Origin: Fuerstiella sp041398845
GTDB taxonomy: Bacteria; Planctomycetota; Planctomycetia; Planctomycetales; Planctomycetaceae
NCBI GenBank assembly: GCA_041398845.1
Contig: JAWKTZ010000008.1
Location: 434,001 to 498,000, forward strand
Reading direction: 5' to 3'
Length of the DNA: 64,000 nucleotides
Position numbers and translations under genes: made by a program. This document shows, piece by piece, positions 45,898 through 54,030 of the stretch. Every line of letters starts with the position of its first letter. The stretch's first letter is position 1. The notes beneath the pieces were generated by a model, which had not been told where the DNA came from, ran no database searches, and was given only the letters and a program-made list of their open reading frames with translations.

Positions 45898-48180
45898 ATG
45901 TCAATTTCACATTTCAAAACGCTGTCGTTCCTGCTGACGGCCGTCCTGATGGCAGGTTGTACCGAAACATCCGGTCCCGGCCCAAATCTATCCGATAACA
46001 TGCCCGAAGCCGGGAGCGGAGTCGGCGGAGGTGCTCCGATGACCGCACCAGCCGAACCGGCTGAGGTTCAGGAAGATGCCAACAGCGCTTTCAGTGAAGC
46101 GCCTGCTGCCGAAGAAAAAATGAAGGCGGATGAGAAACCTGCCTCGGGAGAAAAAGCTGCTGCCGATCAGCCGAAGGCCGAAGAGAAGGCCAAGGCGGAT
46201 GCTCCGAAGGAGGACGCCAAGCCTGCCGAAGAAAAACCGGCTGACGCAAAGAAGGAAATGAAGCCGGAAGAGAAGGCCAAGGCGGCCGAGAAACCGAAAG
46301 CTGAAAAGAAAGCCAAGGCGGACGAAAAGCCCAAGGCCGAAGAGAAGGCGAAGGCTGACGCTCCGAAAGAAGACGCAAAGCCTGCTGAGGAAAAACCGGT
46401 TGACGCAAAGAAGGAAATGAAGCCGGAAGAAAAGGCCAAGGCAGACGAGAAACCGAAAGCTGAAGAGAAAGCCAAGGCGAACGAAAAGCCCAAGACCGAA
46501 GAGAAGGCAAAGGCCGATGCTCCGAAAGAAGACGCAAAGCCCGCCGAGGAAAAACCGGCTGATGCAAAGAAGGAAATGAAGCCGGAAGAAAAGGCCAAGG
46601 CGGACGAGAAACCGAAAGCCGAAGAGAAGCCGAAGGCGGATGCTCCTAAAGAAGAGGCGGCCGCTGCTGCAGCTCCCGCTGCCGAAGGTGTGACCGGTGA
46701 TTGGAACATGTGGGGCGGAAGTCCGTCACGCAATATGGTTAACAAAACCACCGGAGTGGATCTGGACTTCAAGCCGGCTGAAGATCCTGCTGACGGCAAG
46801 AATATTGCCTGGACCGCCACTCTGGGGTCACAGACCTACGGAAATCCGATTGTGGCCGAAGGCAAGGTGTTTGTCGGTACCAACAATGGGGGTGAGTACC
46901 GTGAGAAACACAAGGGAGATCGCGGCTGTATTCTGTGTTTCAACGAAGCCGACGGAAAATTCCTCTGGCAGTTGACTCGAGAAAAGCTGGCGGCTGGCCG
47001 AGTCAACGACTGGCCGGAACAGGGAATCTGTTCAACGCCCTGCATCGAAAACGGAAAACTCTACGTCGCCACCAATCGTTGCGAGCTGATGTGTATTGAT
47101 ATCGAAGGCTTTCACGATGGCGAAAACGATGGTCCCTACAAAGATGAAGTCGATGCAGAGGAACTGGATGCCGACATCATCTGGTCGCTGGATATGATGG
47201 GTGACGAACTGGGCGTGTTTCCTCACAACCTCGCCACCAGCTCACCCGTCATTCACGGCGACCTTGTACTGCTGGTGACTTCCAACGGTGTTGATGAAGC
47301 TCACCTGGAAGTTCCGTCACCGAGAGCTCCCAGTTTCATCGCCGTCAACAAGAACACCGGGGAACTGGTCTGGGAAGACACAACGCCCAGCCTGGATTCA
47401 AAAGCCCCCGCTCCGTTCAATAACATCCTGCACGGCCAGTGGGGGTCTCCGGCGCTTGGTGAAATCGATGGAAAAACTCAGGTGTTCATGCCCGGGGGTG
47501 ACGGAGTTTTGTATGCGTTTGATGTAACCAACGGCGAAATGATCTGGTGGTTCGACCTGAATCCGAAAGATTCCGCATGGGAACTGGGCGGTCGGGGTAC
47601 TCGCAACGCCATCATTTCAACCCCCGTCTTTGTCGACAACAGCGTGCTGCTGGCGGTCGGTCAGGACCCGGAACACGGTGAGGGCGTCGGACACCTTTAC
47701 CGCATCGACGCGACAAAGAAGGGTGATATCAGCCCCAAAATCGCCGATGGTGAAGGCTGGAAAGACAACCCCAACAGCGGACAGATCTGGGAAGTCGGCG
47801 GAGTTGACGAAGATGGCAGCATCACCGGTGAAAAGAACGGTCTGTTGTTTCGCCGGACAATTTCGACCGTCGCCGTGGCCGATGGCCTGGTCTATGCTCC
47901 GGACCTGAGCGGCTTCCTGCACTGTATTGACTTCAAGACCGGCGAAAAGAAATGGGTGTTTGACACCTTTGCCGCCGTCTGGGGATCACCGATGGTGATT
48001 GATGGTCGAGTCCTCATGGGTGACGAAGACGGAGAAATGGTCATCCTGAAGGCTGGTCCCGAACTGAAGGAACTGGAAACAAAGACCTTCAACTCGTCAA
48101 TCTACAGCACGCCCACCATCGCGAACGGCCACATGTTCGTATCTGACCGATCTCGTCTGTACGCGATCAAAATCAAGTAG
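45898..48180 (+). CDS. PQQ-like beta-propeller lipoprotein with Lys/Glu/Ala-rich linker
   Basis: This encodes 760 residues. The start at 45898 has AGGGAA nine bases upstream and opens a lipoprotein signal ending in the lipobox LMAG-C (Cys 21). A long linker (about 55-260) consists of KAEEKAKADEKPK-type repeats with three 53-residue copies. The propeller domain follows (about 265-760), starting GDWNMWGGSPSRNMV and holding repeats such as ILCFNEADGKFLWQL, FIAVNKNTGELVWED, LYAFDVTNGEMIWWF, LHCIDFKTGEKKWVF. The lipid anchor and the stiff, highly charged linker suggest that the propeller is held away from a membrane. Its ligand is unknown. Probably cotranscribed with the preceding propeller gene. 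A long hairpin lies 15 bases after the stop. Confidence 0.88.
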   Translation: MSISHFKTLSFLLTAVLMAGCTETSGPGPNLSDNMPEAGSGVGGGAPMTAPAEPAEVQEDANSAFSEAPAAEEKMKADEKPASGEKAAADQPKAEEKAKADAPKEDAKPAEEKPADAKKEMKPEEKAKAAEKPKAEKKAKADEKPKAEEKAKADAPKEDAKPAEEKPVDAKKEMKPEEKAKADEKPKAEEKAKANEKPKTEEKAKADAPKEDAKPAEEKPADAKKEMKPEEKAKADEKPKAEEKPKADAPKEEAAAAAAPAAEGVTGDWNMWGGSPSRNMVNKTTGVDLDFKPAEDPADGKNIAWTATLGSQTYGNPIVAEGKVFVGTNNGGEYREKHKGDRGCILCFNEADGKFLWQLTREKLAAGRVNDWPEQGICSTPCIENGKLYVATNRCELMCIDIEGFHDGENDGPYKDEVDAEELDADIIWSLDMMGDELGVFPHNLATSSPVIHGDLVLLVTSNGVDEAHLEVPSPRAPSFIAVNKNTGELVWEDTTPSLDSKAPAPFNNILHGQWGSPALGEIDGKTQVFMPGGDGVLYAFDVTNGEMIWWFDLNPKDSAWELGGRGTRNAIISTPVFVDNSVLLAVGQDPEHGEGVGHLYRIDATKKGDISPKIADGEGWKDNPNSGQIWEVGGVDEDGSITGEKNGLLFRRTISTVAVADGLVYAPDLSGFLHCIDFKTGEKKWVFDTFAAVWGSPMVIDGRVLMGDEDGEMVILKAGPELKELETKTFNSSIYSTPTIANGHMFVSDRSRLYAIKIK
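46204..46640 (+). repeat. 159-bp coding repeats in the lipoprotein linker
   Basis: Units beginning with CCGAAGGAGGACGCC or close variants start at 46204, 46363 and 46522, exactly 159 bases (53 codons) apart. The third copy is shorter. Each encodes PKEDAKPAEEKPADAKKEMK followed by KAKADEKPKAEEK-type sequence. Confidence 0.85.
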
Positions 48181-48195
48181 CACTGCCAAAGTCCC

Positions 48196-48272
48196 GTTGA
48201 ACCCGTGATCGACCGACCAGGTCTTCCATTGCCCCGTATGGAACAGCCTGGTCGGTGGATCACGGGTTCAAC
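48196..48272. repeat. Long imperfect hairpin between propeller and isomerase genes
   Basis: GTTGAACCCGTGATC plus GACCGACCAGG (48196-48221) pairs with CCTGGTCGGTG plus GATCACGGGTTCAAC (48247-48272). The arms are 26 bases with one mismatch. The loop itself contains TTCCAT and ATGGAA, which extend the stem. It lacks a T-run. It could end transcription or process the transcript, or be a mobile miniature repeat. Confidence 0.8.
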
Positions 48273-48314
48273 AATTTCCGAAATGCATTCGAATCTTCCA
48301 GAGAAGCCCGTTCC

Positions 48315-49199
48315 ATGCCGAAGCTTGCAGTATTTCCCAAAGCCTTTATGCAGGCGATGTGCAAAGACGGCACGATGACCGTGTCAGAATGGATTGCTCT
48401 GGCGTCCGGTCTGGATGTTGACGGTCTGGAATGGTACGCCGGTTTTCTGGAAATGGCCGACGAAGCCAACTGGTCAAGGTTCCGCCGTGAAGTGGAAGAC
48501 GGCGGCAAAGTCATTCCGATGATGTGCTGTTCCCCCGACTTCACTCACCCGGACCCGGACTTCCGCCGAGAACAGATTGCTCGACAAAAGCGCTGGATCG
48601 ATATGACTCACGCACTGGGCGGGCAATACTGTCGAGTTCTCAGCGGCCAGCGGCGACCGGAGCTGTCCATCGATCAGGGTGTTCAACTGGCGGCAGATTC
48701 CATTCAGGAGTGTCTGCCGTACGCTGCCGACAGAAACATCACTCTGATCATCGAGAACCACTACAAGGACGACTTCTGGGAATACCCCGAGTTTGCACAG
48801 AAGATGGACGTGTTCTGTCAACTGGTGGACGCGATCGACCATCCGAATTTTGGTGTCAACTACGATCCCAGCAACACGTATCTCGCAGGCGAAGATCCTC
48901 TGGAACTGCTGAAGCGAGTTTCACATCGAGTTGTCACCATGCATGCCAGCGATCGCTACCTGACGGAAGGGACGATTGAAGACCTGCGGCAGGAAGAAGG
49001 CGGAGCGACGGGTTATGCGAAGCGTCTGAGTCACGGGGAAATCGGCAAAGGCTTAAATGACTATGACGCGATCTTCACAGAACTGACTCGAGTCGGCTTT
49101 GATGGCTGGATCAGTATTGAAGACGGAGTCGACGGTATGGACCAACTGGTTCGCAGCGTCGATTTCCTGAAACGAAAAATCGCCCAGCACTGGCCATAA
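48315..49199 (+). CDS. Sugar phosphate isomerase/epimerase-like TIM-barrel protein
   Basis: This encodes 294 residues from the ATG at 48315, with AGAGAAG upstream. The frame is open to 48255. The xylose-isomerase-like TIM barrel is shown by GLEWYAGFLEM, ITLIIENHYKDDFWEYPE, the NYDPSNTYLAGEDPLELLKR strand, VVTMHASDRYL, and GFDGWISIEDGVDG. The E, D, H and E residues in these strands match metal ligands of the family. Such proteins act on sugars, inosose or hydroxypyruvate-type compounds, and the substrate cannot be told. It is likely cytoplasmic. It lies alone between a hairpin and a convergent M28 peptidase. Confidence 0.88.
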   Translation: MPKLAVFPKAFMQAMCKDGTMTVSEWIALASGLDVDGLEWYAGFLEMADEANWSRFRREVEDGGKVIPMMCCSPDFTHPDPDFRREQIARQKRWIDMTHALGGQYCRVLSGQRRPELSIDQGVQLAADSIQECLPYAADRNITLIIENHYKDDFWEYPEFAQKMDVFCQLVDAIDHPNFGVNYDPSNTYLAGEDPLELLKRVSHRVVTMHASDRYLTEGTIEDLRQEEGGATGYAKRLSHGEIGKGLNDYDAIFTELTRVGFDGWISIEDGVDGMDQLVRSVDFLKRKIAQHWP

Positions 49200-49380
49200 C
49201 CTCACCAAAGTAGCCATCACTTTCCAGGTGATGCCGGCAACAGTTTCGGGGTCGCGTCAGGGGGCGGCGCATTATGGCTGTTCGGCGTGTTTGAATGTCA
49301 TGACCGAAACGATCAATCTTCGCTGGCCGATTGGCTCCGTTGAGCCCGGGTTCTGGAAGGATGCGGCCTCTGGTTGCAGT

Positions 49381-49399
49381 CGTCACTCGGAGAGTGACG
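49381..49399. repeat. Short palindrome in the convergent isomerase/peptidase gap
   Basis: CGTCACTC-GGA-GAGTGACG has perfect 8-base arms around three bases. It lies in the 217-base gap between two convergent genes and could serve as a bidirectional transcript end. No T-run follows. Confidence 0.4.
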
Positions 49400-49416
49400 G
49401 CTACTCTTTCAGCCGC

Positions 49417-50322
49417 CTACCCGGATCTCAACCCGCTTTGCAGTAATTTCCGAACGGCGACGATGACGCCGGCGGTGACCTTGGTCAGGAAGACGGGGTC
49501 CAGAGTTTCCGGTGTGTCTGTGGGCTCGTGGTAGTGCGGATTTCTTAAAAAACTGGTATCGGTAATCATCAGCGCCGGATAGCCGGCGTCCCAGAACGGA
49601 CTGTGGTCGCTGAGCCGGGTTGGCGGCAGTGGCCGACCGTTGTCGGGCACCTGCAGAGATTCCCGAGGCAGATCGGGGATCGACGCGAAGGCGTCGGCAA
49701 AGTGCTGAATCAGCGCCGTCGAATTCTGATTGCCAACCACCCCGATGAAATTGCCGACATCGGAATAAATGCCCTGAAGTTCCGGAGGCATCGACTGACT
49801 GCCCGGTTGCCGGCTGCAGTAGCCCAGCATTTCCAGGGACACCATTCCCAGCACATTGCGTTGTTGCTGACGACAGCCGTCCGCATGAAACGCGGCGCCC
49901 AGCATGCCGTTTTCTTCCAGATCGAAAATCACCAGCTCGAGTTCCACGGGACACTGGTTCCATGATTCCACAGGAAACTCCTCGGTGATCGCAGCGGCGA
50001 CATCCAGCAAAGCCGCCACTGCGGAGGCATTGTCATCGGCTCCCGGAGTTCCCGGACACGAATCCAGGTGAGCCCCCAGCACAAACACCGGACGATCATT
50101 TCGAGCTGACGACGATTCGGGCACACGGCGATGTCCAACAAGATTGACTCCGTTCAGAGAAAATCCGATGCTGTTGTGGCTCGTAAATGGATCTCGGCGC
50201 ACATCCCAGCCGCAATCGTTCAGGTGCTGAATGCAGTAACGCCGACACTCTTCCAGCCGATCCGTTTCTGCCGGGCGCGGTTCCGATGCCAGCCAGCTCA
50301 TGTGCTCCCAGACTCGATTCAT
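49417..50322 (-). CDS. M28-family zinc aminopeptidase-like protein
   Basis: This encodes 301 residues from the ATG at 50322, which has AAGGAAA eight bases upstream. The GTG at 50340 is a less likely start. The cocatalytic zinc motifs are all present: VLGAHLDSCPGTPGADDNAS (His and Asp ligands), LVIFDLEENGMLGA (Glu-Glu), EMLGYC and the last His in PHYHEPTDTPETLD. Asp in SDHSPFWDAGYPALMI completes the site. The family cleaves N-terminal residues from peptides, and some members are cyclotransferases. No signal peptide is visible, so it may be cytoplasmic. It diverges from the regulator gene. Confidence 0.9.
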   Translation of the reverse strand: MNRVWEHMSWLASEPRPAETDRLEECRRYCIQHLNDCGWDVRRDPFTSHNSIGFSLNGVNLVGHRRVPESSSARNDRPVFVLGAHLDSCPGTPGADDNASAVAALLDVAAAITEEFPVESWNQCPVELELVIFDLEENGMLGAAFHADGCRQQQRNVLGMVSLEMLGYCSRQPGSQSMPPELQGIYSDVGNFIGVVGNQNSTALIQHFADAFASIPDLPRESLQVPDNGRPLPPTRLSDHSPFWDAGYPALMITDTSFLRNPHYHEPTDTPETLDPVFLTKVTAGVIVAVRKLLQSGLRSG

Positions 50323-50542
50323 GCAATTGTTTCCTTTCACCGCATTGGAACGTGAGCGCCGAGGGTATTGCCCAACGCCAATCGTACTCCGTTTGTCCGG
50401 TCAGGTCACCCGGCTTTGGAAGTTCCCTCGCGTGAATCCGAAAGCGAATGCCTTGTTGTTGCCACTCGCGGTTCAGATTACAATTCGGACGTCACGGCAA
50501 ACGGTTCTGTCTGGCTCCCTTTCCCAAGTGCGTCCTGTCTTC

Positions 50543-51910
50543 ATGGCTGTTCGGCGAAAACGCAATCTGCTGGATGCTGTGCTGCTGGATTCTGCTTCGC
50601 TTGTCTGCGTGCTCGATGCGGACCGTCGCCTGCGGTTCTTCAGTCCGGGAATGGAACGCCGCACCGGGTGGTCCGCCGATCGGATGGAAGGACTCGTGTG
50701 TGAACCCGCACCGTCCATCGGAGCGGGTCCTGATGAACTGCTCACGTCAGCACTGGCTCCGTTGCCGGACGTGCTTGGCGGCAGGAGTCAGACGTTGGCT
50801 GCGGTTCTGCCCACGGCGAGCGGAATGTCGTGGCGAACCATGCTGTCATTTCAGCCCATTCTGGACGCAGACCACAATGTCGCTCGCATCCTGATTGTCT
50901 GCAGCGATGTCGACAAAGCCGGGCCGCCAACGGCTTCGCTCTCCCGGAAGCTGCACGCTGAAATCACCGCCTTGCGGCTGGAATTCCGTCGACGGTTTTC
51001 GATGCAGTCGTTTATTGGAAGTTGTCCGGGCATTCGGAAAGCTCTGAATCAGGCAGAACTTCTGAAGAATGCCGTCGCGGGATACAGCATTGTGGGTCCG
51101 AGCGGCAGTGGTCGGCGTCATCTGGCGCGATTGATCCATGTGGCCGGTCAACATCACGAAACCAGTTTTGTGGCGCTGGACTGTCGATTGTTGACGGGCG
51201 AACAGCTTCTGGACACGCTGCGTCAGTTGCGGCGTCTTGCGGCCGATCCCGCGCTGCCTCATCATCAGCACACCGGCACACTGACGCTGCTCGATGCCGA
51301 CCGGTGTCCTCGGGAAGTTCAGCAGTGGCTGCTGGATAATCTGTCTCAGGAAACAGATCGCGTTCGTCTGGTAGCCTGCAGCAGCGAACCTCTGCAGCGC
51401 AGTCTGGACGAAGGCTGGCTGTTGCCGGCGTTTCATGATTTGTTCTCGGCCGTGCAGATCACTTTGCCGGACCTGCATCACCGTGGTCACGACATCAATC
51501 TGCTGGCTCAGCACTTTGTCGAACAATGTCGTCGCACTCTGGAAACGTCCGCAGAAACACTGTCGGCGGACATTCTTGCGGAACTTCAGTTCTACCGCTG
51601 GCCGGGCAATGTCCGCGAACTCCAACAGGTGATCGTGGATGCCTGCCAGAACAGCTTCGAAACGACTCTGACCAGTGAAGATCTGCCGTTTTCATTTCGA
51701 GCGGGCCTTGAAGCTCAACAGCTCCCCTCATTGCCGGAAAACACCGAACTGTCTTTGGAACAGATTCTGGAGGCGTTTGAAAAAGACGTCCTGATTAAGA
51801 CACTTGAGGCCTGCCATGGCAACAAGGCCGACGCCGCTCGTCGCCTGGGAATGACTCGCCCAAGGCTGTACCGCCGCCTCAAAACCCTGGGTATGGAAAC
51901 GGATGAGTAG
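50543..51910 (+). CDS. PAS-AAA+-Fis regulator with degenerate sigma-54 activator domain
   Basis: This encodes 455 residues from the ATG at 50543. The open frame begins at 50300, but it overlaps the divergent peptidase gene. A PAS domain covers ~10-110 (VCVLDADRRLRFFSPGMERR). The AAA+ domain (~155-385) has a Walker A with Arg in place of Lys (GPSGSGRRHLAR), a divergent Walker B (GTLTLLDADRCP) without the usual DE, and no GAFTGA loop, which contacts sigma-54. RWPGNVRELQ is intact. A Fis-type HTH closes the protein (NKADAARRLGMTRPRLYRRL). It probably binds DNA but may neither hydrolyse ATP nor activate sigma-54 polymerase. The next gene overlaps by 8 bases, so they form an operon. Confidence 0.85.
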   Translation: MAVRRKRNLLDAVLLDSASLVCVLDADRRLRFFSPGMERRTGWSADRMEGLVCEPAPSIGAGPDELLTSALAPLPDVLGGRSQTLAAVLPTASGMSWRTMLSFQPILDADHNVARILIVCSDVDKAGPPTASLSRKLHAEITALRLEFRRRFSMQSFIGSCPGIRKALNQAELLKNAVAGYSIVGPSGSGRRHLARLIHVAGQHHETSFVALDCRLLTGEQLLDTLRQLRRLAADPALPHHQHTGTLTLLDADRCPREVQQWLLDNLSQETDRVRLVACSSEPLQRSLDEGWLLPAFHDLFSAVQITLPDLHHRGHDINLLAQHFVEQCRRTLETSAETLSADILAELQFYRWPGNVRELQQVIVDACQNSFETTLTSEDLPFSFRAGLEAQQLPSLPENTELSLEQILEAFEKDVLIKTLEACHGNKADAARRLGMTRPRLYRRLKTLGMETDE

Positions 51911-53753
51911 TTTCAGGCACGACCTCGAAAGTTGTCCTGCCGGCCGTCGTTCAAAGGTGTCGCTGCTGACGGCTACATTCTGGTTTGCCGCGACGGTGAC
52001 TCTGCTGTCGATCGTGACGATGGAGTTCTGCTCGGTTTCGCGGCGAACGACGCTGTTTCTGTTGCTGCCGGCGGTTCAGGCCGTCGGAGCCTTCCTGACG
52101 GCATGGCTGTGCCGCCGCCCGGAATCGCGTCGGCAGTGGGGGGTGATTCTGTTCGTCCATGCAATCCTTGCGTCGTTCCCGATCGTGATTGCGGGTGGGC
52201 ACTATGAATGGTGTCGCTTGTATGCCGTGCAGTCGGGCACTCGCCTGTTGCTGATCACGCTGTGGCTGCTGTCGCTTTCCGGACTACTGCTGCTCGCGTT
52301 GACGATCCAGCGCGGCAGACTGCGATGGCGGCCGTGGGTTCCGAGATTGTTGCGAATCGGCATGGGAGCTGCCTTTGTGCTGGTCGGTCTTGAAACAACG
52401 GCGACTGTTCTGGAACGCCAGCAACGTCCACCGGAACTGACTCCCGGTGTGCTGCCCACAGCGAAGGATGATGTGATTCGGATCGCTGCACTCGGAGGTT
52501 CCACCATGCTGGGATTTCCTTACGCCCCGGAATGGGGAATTGCTCAGGTTGCTGTCTGCGAGCTGCAGCATCGCTATCCCGACCGCACCTTCGAACTGCA
52601 GAACCTTGCAGAAACCGGAGTCAACCTTGCCCAGGCGATTGCGAAGACTCACACGCTCACGGTGCGTCCGGATGTGTTGATCGTCTATTCGGGGCACAAC
52701 CAGTTCTTTCACAACATGGAAGAACTGATGATGGCTCGTCGAACCGAATGGAAGGTTGACGCAGTGCTGCGGAAGTCGGCGATATTTCGACTCATCCAGC
52801 CGTTGCTGGCTCAACAGGCCGTTTCAGCACCTGTTCTGGTCAAACGGGAAACACTGTGTGGCAGCAGAAACTGCCCGGAACTCCTTGAGCAGACGCGTCT
52901 GCAGCGTTACGGTCAGCAACTGTCCTCGTTGCTGGCGTGGGCTCAGGCAGGTGGTACGTCGGTTGTCTTCTGCGTGCCGGCCGCTGACGAAGCCACGTTT
53001 GCTCCCAGCCGTTCGTGGTGCCGGACACAGAATCCTGAAGTTCGCCGACAGATCGAACAGACGTGGCAACAGGTTCGCCAACTGCAGCAGCAACAGCAGT
53101 GGCAGGCAGCACTTGATCTGTGCGAATCCATCCTCCGCGACGAACCTCAGTTTGCGGAATTTCTGTTTCTGGCAGGACGCAGTTGTCGACATCTGGGAGA
53201 TGCTCACACACCAGACGCTCATCGGTATTTCGAGGCGGCCATCGAATGGGATCAGTTTCCCATTCGAGCCAGACAAAGCTATCGTGACGTCGGTCGGCGG
53301 GTGGCTCAGGATGCCAACGCGGTCGTCGTCGACTGCCCGTCACTGCTGCGAGATGATTCGCCGGACGGATTTCTGGATGACCGATACTTTCTGGACGGAG
53401 TTCATCCGAATCTGCGAGCCTGTTATCTGCTGGGGCAGGCGGTGGCGGATGCCATCAGTCATGAAACCGCATTCGACGATACTCCGCCAATCGTTCCCGC
53501 ACTGACATTTGAAGACTGTCTGCATGTCCGGCGGATTGACGACAAAGTTCTTGTGCGAGCGTACCAGACCACAGCCAAAGTGCTGGAACACTACGCCGCG
53601 TTTCGCAATGCCGACGACAATGATCGCCAGCAGGCTGCCGACAGATTTGCAGAGAACGCGAAAAGACTCACCTCCGGCACATTGCCGCCGGAAGATTGGC
53701 AGTATGGCGGCCTTGAGATTCATCCCAGGCAAGCCCGGCACGCCAGCGAGTAA
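51903..53753 (+). CDS. Membrane-anchored SGNH-hydrolase-like protein
   Basis: This encodes 616 residues. Four or five hydrophobic segments in the first ~185 residues (for example LLTATFWFAATVTLLSIVT and LLLITLWLLSLSGLLLLALT) anchor it. The SGNH domain follows: block I ALGGSTMLGF (~195-204, Ser nucleophile), block III VYSGHNQFF (~261-268), and block V LDGVHPN (~497-503) with Asp and His. A Gln-rich helical insert (~375-430) resembles a TPR pair. Such proteins often act as O-acetyl esterases or polysaccharide deacetylases at the envelope. The catalytic triad is intact, so activity is plausible. Its tail HPRQARHASE is encoded by a palindromic repeat. It overlaps the regulator gene and precedes a GT-C-like membrane protein. 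Confidence 0.85.
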   Translation: MSSFRHDLESCPAGRRSKVSLLTATFWFAATVTLLSIVTMEFCSVSRRTTLFLLLPAVQAVGAFLTAWLCRRPESRRQWGVILFVHAILASFPIVIAGGHYEWCRLYAVQSGTRLLLITLWLLSLSGLLLLALTIQRGRLRWRPWVPRLLRIGMGAAFVLVGLETTATVLERQQRPPELTPGVLPTAKDDVIRIAALGGSTMLGFPYAPEWGIAQVAVCELQHRYPDRTFELQNLAETGVNLAQAIAKTHTLTVRPDVLIVYSGHNQFFHNMEELMMARRTEWKVDAVLRKSAIFRLIQPLLAQQAVSAPVLVKRETLCGSRNCPELLEQTRLQRYGQQLSSLLAWAQAGGTSVVFCVPAADEATFAPSRSWCRTQNPEVRRQIEQTWQQVRQLQQQQQWQAALDLCESILRDEPQFAEFLFLAGRSCRHLGDAHTPDAHRYFEAAIEWDQFPIRARQSYRDVGRRVAQDANAVVVDCPSLLRDDSPDGFLDDRYFLDGVHPNLRACYLLGQAVADAISHETAFDDTPPIVPALTFEDCLHVRRIDDKVLVRAYQTTAKVLEHYAAFRNADDNDRQQAADRFAENAKRLTSGTLPPEDWQYGGLEIHPRQARHASE

Positions 53754-53798
53754 TCCACGGCAGGCACCGCAGATTCACTCGCTGGCGAGTCAGGCTTG
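53730..53798. repeat. Palindromic repeat supplying the SGNH gene end
   Basis: CAAGCCCGGCACGCCAGCGA with GT (53730-53751) pairs with ACTCGCTGGCGAGTCAGGCT with TG (53777-53798), matching at 19 of 22 positions. The stop codon TAA starts in the last base of the left arm. The family of this repeat differs from that at 141 and 31927. Confidence 0.75.
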
Positions 53799-54030
53799 TC
53801 TGCGAGTTCTCACCACTCAGCGCCGCAGGCCGGAGGTTCAGCATGGTGAAACGGATGTCCGAGACTCGACCGACCGGCGGATCCTGCCGGATGATTTTCT
53901 GTCAGGCGTCAACAACTCCGGTTTGGCCGAACGTGGTGGCATTATTTTCGGACCGTGCCTGACCGTCGGTGGGTGGTGGTCGATGATATTCTGAGTCTCG
54001 CGTTGTCTGCGCAGTTCGGATGCCCTGCTG

